Positions 1-10,288 of a stretch of 64,000 bases of DNA are shown piece after piece. The number at the start of each line of letters is the position of its first letter. Position 1 is the first letter of the stretch. The stretch is from Burkholderia territorii (GTDB taxonomy: Bacteria; Pseudomonadota; Gammaproteobacteria; Burkholderiales; Burkholderiaceae), in assembly GCF_902833055.1 (NCBI RefSeq), contig NZ_CADFEJ010000001.1, forward strand, positions 124,001 to 188,000, written 5' to 3'. A model generated the notes under the pieces. The model did no database searches, was not told the origin of the DNA, and saw only the letters and a list, made by a program, of their open reading frames with translations. A program made the position numbers and the translations under genes.

Positions 1-1
1 G

Positions 2-3000
2 CACGCGGTTTCGAACCGGGCAGGGACCTTGGCAGGCGATGTGCTGTCGTTGGATGCGTCCGGCGCGGTCGACAATACTCACGGGCAGATCGTGGCGCGC
101 ACGGTGAAGATTGCCGCAACGGACCTGACGAACATCGCCGGCGAGATCGGTACGTCGACGGGTGCGTTGTCGGTGACTGCAACCGGAAACGTGTCTAACG
201 ATAGCGGAAAGATCGCCGCAGGCGACGGCCTCACGCTCGCGGCAAATACGGTGTCGAATGCGCAAGGCCAGATCGGCACGCTGGCGGGCGACGCGTCGCT
301 TGATATCGGGAAGTTGCTCGGGAACGCGAACGGAACGATTGCATCCGCACGCGACCTGTCCGTCCACGCGGCGCAACTCAACAACGCCGACGGAACGATC
401 AGCGCACACGCTGCGCGGATACAGGCAACCGACATCGTCAATACCGACGGGCAGATCGGCACGACCGACGCGTTGACCGTGACGGCGGCCGGTGCGGTAT
501 TCAATCGATCCGGTGCCATCGTAGGCGGGAACGGATTTTCGTTGACCGCCGACAATGTCGAGAACGTGTCGGGCAAGCTCGGGTCAACGACCGGGGACAC
601 GGCGCTGCATGCAACACGCGCGGTGACGAATACTGGCGGCATCGTGAGTGCGGCAGGCGAATTGAACGTGCGCACCGACACGCTCTACAACGACAACGGT
701 AGCGTCATCGCAAGGGCCAACGCGAAAATCCAGACGGGCGATCTGACCAACGCCGGCGGCGAGATCGGCTCGACGGCCGGCGACTTGTGGCTGACCGCGG
801 CACGTGCCGTATCGAACGACAGCGGAAAACTTGTCGGCGCTTCCGGTGCAACGATAACGACGGGCATGCTGAGCAACCGCGCCGGGCAGATCGGTACGTC
901 TTCGGGCGATACGACGTTGACTGTTTCGCAGGCGATCGACAATACCCACGGCAAGATTGCATCGGCTGGCGCATTGAACGCACAGGCGCACGCGTTCGAC
1001 AATTCGCAGGGCACGATCTCAGCCGACACGTCGACATTCGATATTGCAGGTCGACTGACGAATGCCGGCGGCACGATTGGCACGACACATGATTTGACTA
1101 TCGCCGCGCAATCGGTGGCGAACCAGGGCGGGACGATCGGCTCCGTGTCGGGCGGCTTGTCGATCCGGACCACGGGCACGACCGACAACACGGACGGGAA
1201 ACTGCTGGCCTCGAGCGACATGATCCTGACGAATGCAGGGTTGCTGAACACCGGCGGCACAATCTCGGCAACGAACGTCGCACTGGAATCGGGACAGGGT
1301 GCGATCGTCAACGCGCTCGGAATGATGGCGGCCAGCCAGTCGCTGATCAGTCGATCGGCGGGTTTCGATAACCGGTCGGGTCTCGTACAGGCGACCGCGG
1401 CCATCGACATCGATACGCGGCGCGAGACGTTCGACAACGGCGTGCTCGCCGGTCAATCCGCAGGTGGTCAGGTGCTCGGTGGCGGCGTGGCGCTCACTGT
1501 CGGCACGCTGAGCAACGCAGGCGGCGCCGTTTCGTCGAGCGGTGCGGCGACCATCGACACGACCTCCGTGTTCAACGATGGCGGTGCGATGGTGGCGGAC
1601 GGTGCACTGACTGTCCGGAGCGCGGGTGCCGTGTCGAACGTGGCGGGCCAGATCGGCGGCAACACCGACGTGCAAATCGCCGGCACGGTGGTCGACAATA
1701 CGCACGGCGCGATGCATGCAAGCGGCACGCTGTCGGTGAATGCCGACACGATCCTCAATTCCCGGACGGTCGATTCGACGTTGCCGGAAACAGCTGGTGT
1801 ACCGGGCATGGTCGCCGGCATGGAAGGCGCGAACGTGGCGCTGACTGCTACGCAGACGATCGACAATACTTCCGGCTCGATCCGCGCAGACAAGGATGCC
1901 AAGCTGGCCGCGCCGACGATCGACAATACATCGGGCAGCATCCAGTCGAAGGGCGAAGCAGCGTTGATTGCCTCGAACACGTTGATCAACAGCCAAGGCG
2001 ACGTGAACGGTGGTCGGAAACTGACGGTCTCGACGGGCACGCTCGACAACGACGGCACGCTTCAATCGGCGGGCGACGTCAGCGTGACGACCCAGGGCGA
2101 CCTGGCCAACAGTGGCCGGATCGTCGCAGGTCACGATCTGGAAACCGTTGTCGGCGGCGTACTTGAAAACAGCGGCACGCTATCGGCCGGCAACGTCGCC
2201 AACGTCACAGCCGGGTCCGTCCGGAACCGTGCGTCGGGCGAGATCATCGGTGGCAATGCGACGCATGTTCATGCGGACCGGTCGATAACGAACGAAGGTT
2301 TGATCGATGGCGGCGCAACAACAGTGAGTGCCGGTGACACCGTAACGAATGCGGGTGGCCGAATTTATGGCGATGCCGTTTCGGTGGCCGCCAATGCGGT
2401 GATCAACGACCGGAACGCTCTGGGCGTCGGCGGTGTGATCGCATCCCGTGGCGACCTCGACATCGGTGCACAGACATTCAGGAACCGGAACGATGCGCTC
2501 ATCTATGCGAACAACGACATTCGCGTCGGCGGCGCGCTGGACGCGAATCATCGGGCAACCGGCAGCGCGCAGATCGCGACGAACGACGGCGCGCAGATCG
2601 ACGCCGGCCGCGACATCACAATTGATGCAAACCGGTTTGAAAATCTGAATTCGAACTTCCAGGTTTCGACGGTCACGACCGACAGTGGCACACAGCTGTG
2701 GTATCAGGTGCCGGGCTCGACCGAGAAGATCGATCCGTCGACTGTGTATCTGTACCAGAAGAACAGCCACGAAATTCATCCGGGAACCGACTACCGATGG
2801 GCGCTGGACGACGACCAGAAGTTCATTCTTCTGCCGTCAACCAAATATCCGTTTGCCGAGTACGCGAAGTACACGATGAATGGTGTGGCCGGCAAGATCG
2901 ACAATACGGCGTATGCAGCAAGCAATTTCGCCAGCGGGGACGTCGCGTCTCAGACCGGCGCGTACCGAACCGTGCCAGCTGACATCTGGGCGACGTTCGG

Positions 3001-6000
3001 TGTGACGCCGTCGCCGGATGCCAATTCGGCTTGGACGACGACCGGGCCGTTTTGGATGTCACCGGGCGTAGCACTGCTGACCGGTAGACGCAACGTCGGT
3101 AGTGACTGGTTTTCCATCAAGGCTCCCACGGAAGCTGATGTAACGGGTGCAAAACCGGATCCATTCGGTCCGCCGAGCCCGTCATGCGTGACGTCGACCA
3201 ATGCCGCGTGTGCGCCTTTCCAGCAGTGGTACAAAGCGACCGTTGCCGCCTATCGGGATCTGAACCAGGCATTGGCCGGCTATAACGCGGACGTGTCGAG
3301 TCGGCTCGTGCAGACCTATACCGTCTACACGGTTGATGTGAAGTCGACCAAGGACGTGGTAACTGCTTCGCAACCCGGCACGATCACCGCTGGCCGGCAC
3401 ATTACGATCAACGCCATGTCCGGCGTCAACGACAAGAGCCAGATCGTAGCGGGGGACGGCAACAAATCGACGAACGTGCAGAACATCGGTGCGACCGGCA
3501 CCGAAACGTTCATGGGATCGGGCCACGCCACCTATACCTGGGTCCAGTCGGGCGGCGCCTTCAGTGGTGACGAACGCGCGACCTCGACTACGAACTACTC
3601 GCCCGCTATTCCGCCCCAGACGATCGATCTTCCGGTAGTGCTGACCGATCCGAGCAAACCGTCCAATCCAGTCAAGAGCGTGGCGGCAGCGACGTCCGTT
3701 GCGCAGGGCGCAAGCGGCACGGGCGTGACGCCGGTGGCGGACAAGGATATCGGCGGCCAATGGTCGGTTGGCTCGGGCGTGTCCGGCGTCGACGAGGGGA
3801 AAGTATCGGCCGTGAAGGCGAATGTGGGCGATGTCGTCGTGCGCACGGTGACGCCGAACACGCGAGTGCCGAACAATGCGCTGTATCAGGTCACGCGCGA
3901 CCCGGGCAGCCACTTCCTGATCGAGACGGACCCGCGCTTTACCGATTACCGGAACTGGCTGTCGAGCGACTCGATGCTCGATGCACTGAAGGTCGATCCG
4001 AGCACCGTCAGCAAGCGGATCGGCGATGGCTTCTACGAGCAGCAACTGATTCAGCAACAGATCATGCAGGCGACTGGCCAACGATTCGTCGGCGACTACA
4101 CCGACAATCAGAGCCAATACAAAGCGCTGATCGCCAGCGGCGTGCAGGCCGGTCAGCAGTTCGGATTGAACGTCGGCACGGCGCTGACGGACGCGCAGAT
4201 GGCCGCGCTCACGAGCGACATCGTATGGCTCGTCAGCCAGACGGTGACGTTGCCGGATGGCAGCGAACAGACGGTGCTCGTGCCGCAGGTCTATCTGCAC
4301 GCGAACGCGGCGGATGTGACTGGCGAAGGCACGATCGTTTCCGGCAAGAACGTCACCATCGACTCGGATGGCGCGTACAAGAACGCCGGTACGATCGCGA
4401 GCCGCGATGTGACGATCATCCGCGCGGATTCGATCGAGAACCGCGGTACGGTCACGGGCGATACCGTGTCGGCCAGCGCGAAGAAGGATCTGCACAACCT
4501 CGGCGGATTGGTCCAGGGCAATGCGGTGGCATTGTCCGCGGGGCGCGATCTCGACCTGACGACCACTACGCGTTCGGCAACCACGAAGAGCGGGAGCGCG
4601 ACCGGCATCGACCGGGTATCGACGATCAATGCCGGCACGCTGCAGGCAGTCGCGGGTCGCGATCTGAACGCCAATGCGGCCGCCATTGCGACGACCGGGG
4701 ATGCGGGCCTCGCCGCAGGGAACGACGTGAACCTGAACGCAGTTCGTCAAAGCAGCGAGGACGCGGTCAAGTGGGACGATCGGAACCATGCCGAACATTC
4801 AGCATCCGCCGATACCGGAACCCGGATCGCGACGAGCGGCAACCTGTCGATCGTCGCCGGCCATGACGTCAATGCGACGGCAGCGTATGCGAACGCACAG
4901 GGCGCGATCGGCGTCAGTGCTGGGCACAACGTCAACCTGAATGCCGGCGAACAGAGCGCAAGTGCGAGCGACGAGCACTATCGCAAGGAAGGCGGTTTCC
5001 TTTCGTCGACGTCCACGCACACGATCGATTCGAGCAGCTACACCAAGGCGATCGGCACGACGCTGTCGGGCGACACGGTTGCGGTGCAGGCCGGCAACGA
5101 TCTGACGGCGAACGCCGCAACGATCGCGGCAACCAACGACGTGAATCTTGCCGCTGGACGTGACCTGACGATCACGACGGCGGACACGGCATCGAGCGAA
5201 TACCACTACAAGGACGTGAAGAAGTCCGGGCTCGGTAGCGCTGGCGCGGGGATCTCGTATGGCACGAATCAGACGATCGATACCAGCCGCGATACGGTGA
5301 AGGGTTCGCAGGGCAGCTTGATCGGCAGCACGGACGGCAGCGTTGCGTTGATGGCTGGCAACGCGCTCCACGTGACGGGTTCTGACATCGTCGCCGGCAA
5401 GGATGTGACAGGCATCGCGAAGGACGTGACGATCGACGCATCGCAGACGGATCGTCACCACGAAGAAACGCACGAGGTGAAGAGTTCGGGCTTCACGCTC
5501 GCGGTGAAGTCGCCGGTGATCGATGCGATCCAGAACGTGAATCAGCAGGTAAAGGGCGCCAGCGAAAGCCAGGACGGCCGCGCGGCAGCGCTGCATGCGA
5601 TCGCGGCGGCCGGTGGCATGGCCGATCTGGTCGGCGCAACGGGTGCCATGACGAATGCGTTGAATGGTCCGACGGCCAAGCCCGAGGCGAAGGTCGAATT
5701 GAGTTTCGGTTCTTCGTACAGCAAGACGACGTTTACCGAGGACAGCACGCAGAACAACGGCAGCAGCGTGAAGGCGGGCGGCACGGCGGCGTTCGTCGCG
5801 ACGGGCGACAAACACACCGGGCAAGGTAACGTGACAATCCAGGGATCGGACGTGACCGCGAACGATGTGCTGTTGCAGGCAGCGAACCGGGTCGATCTGA
5901 TCAACAGCACGGACAATCACAGCACGCGCAGCACGAACGAGTCGAAGAGCGGGAGCGTGGGCGTGTCGTACGGCACGGGCGGGTTCGGCGTATCGGCAGC

Positions 6001-7972
6001 GATGGCACGCGCGCACGGCGATGCGAATTCGGACGCGGCGACGCAGAACAACACGCACATCAAGGCGGGCAACACGGCGACGATCGTCAGCGGCGGCGAC
6101 ACCCATATCGTCGGCGCGAACGTCGACGCGCACAAGGTGATCGCGAATGTCGGCGGCAATCTGAATATCGCATCGGTGCAGGATACGAGCCGCAGCGAAG
6201 CGCACCAGAGCAGCTCGGGTGGCGGGTTCAGTGTGAGCCAGGGCGGAGCCAGTGCAAGCGTGAGCATGCAGAGCGGGCATGCGAGCGGCAACTATGCGGG
6301 CGTGAACGAGCAGTCCGGTATCCAGGCCGGCGACGGCGGCTTCGATGTTACGGTCGCTGGCAATACGGACCTGAAGGGCGCTTATATCGGCAGCACGGCT
6401 ACGCCTGACATTAACCAGCTGACGACCGGGACGCTGTCGTTCTCGGATATTCAGAACAGCTCCAGTTACGACGCGAGCAGTTTCGGGATCAGCGCGGGTG
6501 GCGGCGTCGGCAACGGCGGCAACAACTACGCGACGCACGGTCAGACGAGTGGAAAGAATACGGGCGGTGCGCTACCGCTGTACGTGAGCGAGAGCGACAG
6601 CAGCAACGCAACGACCAAGAGCGCGATCAGTGCGGGCAGTGTGACGATTACGGATACGGCAAACCAGAAGCAGGACGTGGCAACGCTGAATCGCGACACG
6701 TCGAACCTGAATGGGACGGTCAGCAAGACGCCGGATCTGCAGCAGGTGTTGAGCAACCAGTCGGATCTGATCAATGCGGCGCAGGCAGCGGCGGAGACGA
6801 TTGCGAAGCAGATCGGCAGTTACGCGGACGGCAAGCGTGACGAGGCGCAGAGGAATGCCGACGGCACGACCGATCCTGTGCTCAAGGCGCAGTATCAACA
6901 GCAGGCGGACAGCTGGGCAGAGGGCGGCGGCAATCGTGTCGGACTGCATATCGCTGGCGGTGCGCTGACGGGCGGGCTGACCGGTGGTGGTTTGGGCGCG
7001 GTTGGCGGAGGTGCGGGTGCGGGCGTGTCGGCGCAACTGGCACCGCAGTTGAAGGAAATCGCGCAGTCGATCAAGGAGGCGGGGCCGACAGGTAACGAGA
7101 ATGTTGACGAGTTGCTGGGTAACGTCGCCTCGAATCTGCTGGCTGGCGGAGCCGGTGCATTGGTTGGGGGCGGGACCGGTGCGTTGACGGGCGCTGCGGT
7201 GGATCGATTCAATCGGCAATTGCATCCAGAAGAGAAGACACTTGCAAGGCAACTGGCCGAAAAAAGCAACGGTAGATATACGCAAGTGCAGATCGAGGAT
7301 CAGATGCGCATCATGGGTACGATGGCGAACGGCAAGTATGAATCCGGGGCGCCGTCGACATTGATTGGGGAAGTGCCTACGGACTCGGGAGCGAAGTGGA
7401 TGTATGCGGGTTCGACGGAAGAGGGTAAGCCGATTTTGACGCAGATGACGGCGAAAGCCGACCCACAGATCCAGTCGTATATCTTGGCGAACTACAACGC
7501 TGCGTCGCCGGGGCAAGTACCCAGCTCATACCAATATGATCGGCCTGCGAACAATGGGGGGGCGTTGAGTGTAACAGGACCCTTTACGAGGCCGCCGAAT
7601 CAGGCAGAGATCAACGATATACGAAATACGACGGCTGATGTGGCCGGTTTTGGTGCCACACAATTTGATCGACTATCGGCGTTGGCTACTGCCATATCCG
7701 TGATTGGATTGCCCGCCGGACAGATGGCGGTTGCGTCGGCGGCAGGCTCCTGGTTCTTGAATGGTGTTCAACAGGTAGCGCGGCCTAACTTTGGTGATTA
7801 CGCTGTGTCCACTGCAATTGGTCAAGTAACAGGTGGGCTGGCAGGAAAGTATCCGTTGGTCGCTCCAATAATCAACGAATTTGGCAACGCAACTAGCAGT
7901 AGTTACCAGGCTCAGCAAGCAAAGGATTGGGTCAATCAGAATATGCAACACTTGATGAAAAAGATTAAATAA
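2..7972 (+). CDS. CdiA/BcpA-type contact-dependent inhibition exoprotein (5' truncated by window edge)
   Basis: This is a giant secreted surface protein of a two-partner secretion system that would deliver its C-terminal toxin into touching bacteria. The reading frame is open from base 2, and the bases before the first possible start already encode the repeat pattern (HAVSNRAG), so the N-terminus lies outside the window. In order: FHA-type repeats built on NTxGxI-like motifs to about residue 870; a tyrosine-rich non-repeat region to about 1430, where receptor binding usually maps in CdiA; a second repeat block to about 2240; a Gly/Ala-rich pretoxin segment; then the junction DRFNRQLHPEEK (from nt 7202) and a variable C-terminus of about 255 residues. 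The C-terminus contains SNGRYTQVQIEDQMRIMG and a hydrophobic Ala/Gly-rich tail. The partner transporter CdiB is not in the window and must lie upstream or elsewhere. The toxin activity is not recognised. Confidence 0.93.
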   Translation, partial: HAVSNRAGTLAGDVLSLDASGAVDNTHGQIVARTVKIAATDLTNIAGEIGTSTGALSVTATGNVSNDSGKIAAGDGLTLAANTVSNAQGQIGTLAGDASLDIGKLLGNANGTIASARDLSVHAAQLNNADGTISAHAARIQATDIVNTDGQIGTTDALTVTAAGAVFNRSGAIVGGNGFSLTADNVENVSGKLGSTTGDTALHATRAVTNTGGIVSAAGELNVRTDTLYNDNGSVIARANAKIQTGDLTNAGGEIGSTAGDLWLTAARAVSNDSGKLVGASGATITTGMLSNRAGQIGTSSGDTTLTVSQAIDNTHGKIASAGALNAQAHAFDNSQGTISADTSTFDIAGRLTNAGGTIGTTHDLTIAAQSVANQGGTIGSVSGGLSIRTTGTTDNTDGKLLASSDMILTNAGLLNTGGTISATNVALESGQGAIVNALGMMAASQSLISRSAGFDNRSGLVQATAAIDIDTRRETFDNGVLAGQSAGGQVLGGGVALTVGTLSNAGGAVSSSGAATIDTTSVFNDGGAMVADGALTVRSAGAVSNVAGQIGGNTDVQIAGTVVDNTHGAMHASGTLSVNADTILNSRTVDSTLPETAGVPGMVAGMEGANVALTATQTIDNTSGSIRADKDAKLAAPTIDNTSGSIQSKGEAALIASNTLINSQGDVNGGRKLTVSTGTLDNDGTLQSAGDVSVTTQGDLANSGRIVAGHDLETVVGGVLENSGTLSAGNVANVTAGSVRNRASGEIIGGNATHVHADRSITNEGLIDGGATTVSAGDTVTNAGGRIYGDAVSVAANAVINDRNALGVGGVIASRGDLDIGAQTFRNRNDALIYANNDIRVGGALDANHRATGSAQIATNDGAQIDAGRDITIDANRFENLNSNFQVSTVTTDSGTQLWYQVPGSTEKIDPSTVYLYQKNSHEIHPGTDYRWALDDDQKFILLPSTKYPFAEYAKYTMNGVAGKIDNTAYAASNFASGDVASQTGAYRTVPADIWATFGVTPSPDANSAWTTTGPFWMSPGVALLTGRRNVGSDWFSIKAPTEADVTGAKPDPFGPPSPSCVTSTNAACAPFQQWYKATVAAYRDLNQALAGYNADVSSRLVQTYTVYTVDVKSTKDVVTASQPGTITAGRHITINAMSGVNDKSQIVAGDGNKSTNVQNIGATGTETFMGSGHATYTWVQSGGAFSGDERATSTTNYSPAIPPQTIDLPVVLTDPSKPSNPVKSVAAATSVAQGASGTGVTPVADKDIGGQWSVGSGVSGVDEGKVSAVKANVGDVVVRTVTPNTRVPNNALYQVTRDPGSHFLIETDPRFTDYRNWLSSDSMLDALKVDPSTVSKRIGDGFYEQQLIQQQIMQATGQRFVGDYTDNQSQYKALIASGVQAGQQFGLNVGTALTDAQMAALTSDIVWLVSQTVTLPDGSEQTVLVPQVYLHANAADVTGEGTIVSGKNVTIDSDGAYKNAGTIASRDVTIIRADSIENRGTVTGDTVSASAKKDLHNLGGLVQGNAVALSAGRDLDLTTTTRSATTKSGSATGIDRVSTINAGTLQAVAGRDLNANAAAIATTGDAGLAAGNDVNLNAVRQSSEDAVKWDDRNHAEHSASADTGTRIATSGNLSIVAGHDVNATAAYANAQGAIGVSAGHNVNLNAGEQSASASDEHYRKEGGFLSSTSTHTIDSSSYTKAIGTTLSGDTVAVQAGNDLTANAATIAATNDVNLAAGRDLTITTADTASSEYHYKDVKKSGLGSAGAGISYGTNQTIDTSRDTVKGSQGSLIGSTDGSVALMAGNALHVTGSDIVAGKDVTGIAKDVTIDASQTDRHHEETHEVKSSGFTLAVKSPVIDAIQNVNQQVKGASESQDGRAAALHAIAAAGGMADLVGATGAMTNALNGPTAKPEAKVELSFGSSYSKTTFTEDSTQNNGSSVKAGGTAAFVATGDKHTGQGNVTIQGSDVTANDVLLQAANRVDLINSTDNHSTRSTNESKSGSVGVSYGTGGFGVSAAMARAHGDANSDAATQNNTHIKAGNTATIVSGGDTHIVGANVDAHKVIANVGGNLNIASVQDTSRSEAHQSSSGGGFSVSQGGASASVSMQSGHASGNYAGVNEQSGIQAGDGGFDVTVAGNTDLKGAYIGSTATPDINQLTTGTLSFSDIQNSSSYDASSFGISAGGGVGNGGNNYATHGQTSGKNTGGALPLYVSESDSSNATTKSAISAGSVTITDTANQKQDVATLNRDTSNLNGTVSKTPDLQQVLSNQSDLINAAQAAAETIAKQIGSYADGKRDEAQRNADGTTDPVLKAQYQQQADSWAEGGGNRVGLHIAGGALTGGLTGGGLGAVGGGAGAGVSAQLAPQLKEIAQSIKEAGPTGNENVDELLGNVASNLLAGGAGALVGGGTGALTGAAVDRFNRQLHPEEKTLARQLAEKSNGRYTQVQIEDQMRIMGTMANGKYESGAPSTLIGEVPTDSGAKWMYAGSTEEGKPILTQMTAKADPQIQSYILANYNAASPGQVPSSYQYDRPANNGGALSVTGPFTRPPNQAEINDIRNTTADVAGFGATQFDRLSALATAISVIGLPAGQMAVASAAGSWFLNGVQQVARPNFGDYAVSTAIGQVTGGLAGKYPLVAPIINEFGNATSSSYQAQQAKDWVNQNMQHLMKKIK

Positions 7973-7973
7973 G

Positions 7974-8249
7974 ATGAAGATACGATTTTTTGTTGACGGA
8001 AACATTGCCGGATGGGCGCAATTTGGCCTTATTTTGTTGGGAATTGCTATGGTTTACTGTGGTTTGGCTTTTAATTTTTTGCCAAATGCAATTGCAATTT
8101 TGCTAATCATTTTTGGGCTTCCAATTTCGGCTGTTGGAGGTTATGCATCACGCGCGAAGGCGCTTGGTCTTAAGCCGTTCGATAAAAGCTATAGGAAGGC
8201 ACGCGACAGCTACAAGACGAAGGACGACGAAGAAAATCTGTCCAAGTAG
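7974..8249 (+). CDS. small membrane protein, probable immunity protein to the CdiA C-terminus (I1)
   Basis: A 91-residue protein starting one base after the cdiA stop, the usual place for a cdiI gene. Two hydrophobic segments (about residues 14-33 and 37-56) suggest two membrane spans. A charged tail follows, carrying GGYASRAKALGLKPFDKSY. The neighbour at 10285 encodes a clear homologue sharing DGN..GW, GGYASRA and KPFD.SYK.AR. The position and the pairing with a homologous toxin at each site support an immunity role. Membrane immunity proteins are known for CDI toxins that act on the inner membrane, so the cognate toxin may be membrane-active; that part is inference. AT content is higher than in the flanking core genes. 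Confidence 0.75.
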   Translation: MKIRFFVDGNIAGWAQFGLILLGIAMVYCGLAFNFLPNAIAILLIIFGLPISAVGGYASRAKALGLKPFDKSYRKARDSYKTKDDEENLSK

Positions 8250-8254
8250 AAACA

Positions 8255-9256
8255 ATGACTAGGCCGCAGCGAGTTCGCTTCAATCGGCAATCGCATCAAG
8301 AAGAGAAGAAGTGGATCAGTGAAAAGGTAGCGGTATACGCGAAGAAATACGGTTTGACGGTGGAGCAGGCACATAACGAGTTGACGACACAGGCGAATTT
8401 GCAAGTACAGAATGGTTCGCCCGGTAGCTGGAACCAACGCGCGTATGACTTCTTGAAGCAGGCGCATGGGATGTTGCCTGCTGACGGCAACAGTGGACCG
8501 GGCTATATGTTCTACGCGACGCCGCAGCAGAAGGCGAATGTGGAGATATACGGGAAGTACTATCCGAATGGTGTAGGCATGAACGTACCGGACGGTCAGG
8601 CGATGGCTAACTCGGCAGGCCGGGACAAGGCATATCAGGACCTGTACGGAAAGCTCACGCTCGGCGCGGCAGCGGGTGCAGTGGGGATTGCGGTGGGTGG
8701 TCCGATAGCGGCGTTGCCGGGAGCGCCGATATTTAGTACGGGCGGGGTTTTGGGTTCTGGGGCGTTGGCGTCGCCGGTTGGGACGGGGACGATTAGTGCG
8801 GGGACCAATGCGGGAGCGCAGTACTACAAGGATGGGAAGGTCAACCCGGTTGATGTAGCCGGCGCGTTTGGGACGGGCGCGGCAGGTGCATACGGCGGGC
8901 TGCTGTGGAACGTCGGGGTGAACACGATTGGTGGTGCGACGACGACTGCGCTGAACAATATCTTGCAGGGCACGAACGACAGCATATCGTTTGGTAGTGC
9001 GGTTTCCGGTGTTGGCTCGGCATTCGGGTATGGCGCTGGTAAGGTCATGGGCGCCGGGATCAGTTCTTCCCTACGCCCAACGATCAATAGCTCGGGGTGG
9101 GCGGACGTTGGCACGTGGGCGGGAGCGTCTGGATGGAATCTTTTTAGACCCAATAATTTGCCAGTCATTGGTTCAGGTATTGCCGGAGGCTCCGGATCGG
9201 AGGCAGCGAATGCGGCAATGAACGGAATTAAGAGTCACGCGGAGCAGAAGAAATGA
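8255..9256 (+). CDS. orphan CdiA C-terminal toxin module, type 2
   Basis: A 333-residue protein without a signal peptide. It opens with VRFNRQSHQEEKK, the same junction that begins the variable C-terminus of the upstream exoprotein, and is otherwise unrelated to that C-terminus. The second half is rich in Gly, Ala and Ser and ends with a Trp/Asn-rich stretch (TWAGASGWNLFRPNNLPVI). This is the pattern of orphan cdiA-CT cassettes, thought to serve as a store of toxin ends that can replace the active one by recombination at the conserved junction. It starts 5 bases after I1 and overlaps the next gene by ATGA, suggesting translational coupling. Whether it is expressed or secreted alone is unknown. 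Confidence 0.8.
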   Translation: MTRPQRVRFNRQSHQEEKKWISEKVAVYAKKYGLTVEQAHNELTTQANLQVQNGSPGSWNQRAYDFLKQAHGMLPADGNSGPGYMFYATPQQKANVEIYGKYYPNGVGMNVPDGQAMANSAGRDKAYQDLYGKLTLGAAAGAVGIAVGGPIAALPGAPIFSTGGVLGSGALASPVGTGTISAGTNAGAQYYKDGKVNPVDVAGAFGTGAAGAYGGLLWNVGVNTIGGATTTALNNILQGTNDSISFGSAVSGVGSAFGYGAGKVMGAGISSSLRPTINSSGWADVGTWAGASGWNLFRPNNLPVIGSGIAGGSGSEAANAAMNGIKSHAEQKK

Positions 9257-9477
9257 TTCGCTTGGTGTACTTGTTGGTTTTGGCCTATACCCTATCGCTG
9301 CTATGTTTCGCTGCAGTAAAAGTCTCATCTGTCTTGATGGCGGAGGTTTTTTATGGTGGTAGCTATCGATGGGGGATTGATGACATACGATTTGTTCTGA
9401 TTCGCGGTTCGCTAATGGCTTCGGTATTCGGCGTATTTGCCATAGCACAATACGTCAGGATAAGAATGCGATCTTAA
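9253..9477 (+). CDS. small membrane protein, probable immunity to orphan toxin type 2 (I2)
   Basis: A 74-residue protein whose start overlaps the preceding toxin stop (ATGA). It has an N-terminal membrane segment (about residues 3-30) and a second hydrophobic stretch near residues 50-68, and ends in RIRMRS. The pattern GG.Y...DD.R.VLIRG.L...VF..FA recurs in the frame at 10933 and more weakly in the protein at 12233, so it belongs to a small family repeated along this array. The coupling and position make it the likely immunity partner of the toxin at 8255. Function is inferred from context only. Confidence 0.7.
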   Translation: MIRLVYLLVLAYTLSLLCFAAVKVSSVLMAEVFYGGSYRWGIDDIRFVLIRGSLMASVFGVFAIAQYVRIRMRS

Positions 9478-9484
9478 TTGAAGG

Positions 9485-10288
9485 ATGAGCGTGGCGCGAG
9501 TCGGATTCACTGTTTATAGAGATCGCTTCAATCGGCAATTGCATCAAGACGCGCAATTCGACGAACGCGCGCTAGCAAAGAGACTTGCGGAAACGAGTAA
9601 CGGCCGATACACGCAGGCGCAGATCCAAGATCAGATGCGAATCATGGGAGCCTCGATTGGATTGCATCACGAATCCGGTGCACCGGCGACTTTGGTTGGG
9701 CAAGTACCCACAGATAGCGGCGCGCAGTGGATCGGTGCGAAGCCGACGGCTAATGGAATAACGGTGTTGACACAAAAGACCGCGCAATCTGACCCACAGA
9801 TCCAAGCCTGCATCCTTGACAATTACAACAAGGTGATGCCCGATGATGTGCCGAGTATGGTCACCTATGATGTACCGTCAAGCAATGTATGGGGATTTAA
9901 CGTGAGCGGGCCCTTTACAAAGTTCGACCAGTCGGATCTGAACTATTTGAGAGACACGACGGCCGGTTTGGCGTCGATGGTTTCGACGAATGCGGGGCGG
10001 TTTAGCGCAGCAACTGGGGCTGCAGCTGAGATTCCATCCCCATATGCTCCAGGGTTTGCCAGCGCAACACTGGCTGGAACAGTCTTAGGGTTTGGTGCGA
10101 GCGTTGTCGAGCAGATTGTTAGGCCCAACCCCGTTGGGTTCAGCGTTGACAGTACAGTCGATCTTCTGTTGTATAGGGTTGCAGAAAAATTCCCGCTTTG
10201 GGGGCCTATGATCAATGAGATTGGGAATGGAATTAAAGATTCAAACTGGATCAATGAAATGAAGGATCAGGGTAAATCAAGAAAATGA
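9485..10288 (+). CDS. orphan CdiA C-terminal toxin module, type 1 allele
   Basis: A 267-residue protein beginning with a short leader and then DRFNRQLHQDAQFDERALAK. From SNGRYTQAQIQDQMRIMG onward it parallels the C-terminus of the upstream exoprotein almost throughout: the SGAP..TL.G.VPTDSGA.W block, SDPQIQ..IL.NYN, the GPFT segment, and the hydrophobic stretch before a final P..GP.INE.GN motif. It is therefore a diverged second allele of the same toxin family. An AAGG ribosome site lies just upstream of the ATG. There is no signal peptide, so as an orphan it cannot be exported by the two-partner route unless recombined onto a full exoprotein. Confidence 0.82.
   Translation: MSVARVGFTVYRDRFNRQLHQDAQFDERALAKRLAETSNGRYTQAQIQDQMRIMGASIGLHHESGAPATLVGQVPTDSGAQWIGAKPTANGITVLTQKTAQSDPQIQACILDNYNKVMPDDVPSMVTYDVPSSNVWGFNVSGPFTKFDQSDLNYLRDTTAGLASMVSTNAGRFSAATGAAAEIPSPYAPGFASATLAGTVLGFGASVVEQIVRPNPVGFSVDSTVDLLLYRVAEKFPLWGPMINEIGNGIKDSNWINEMKDQGKSRK

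Noticed and set aside
3182..4798. 538-codon minus-strand frame, with others such as 1019-2134 and 4799-6538
   Set aside because: Antisense to cdiA with Arg-rich low-information text; shadow of a repeat-rich coding region.
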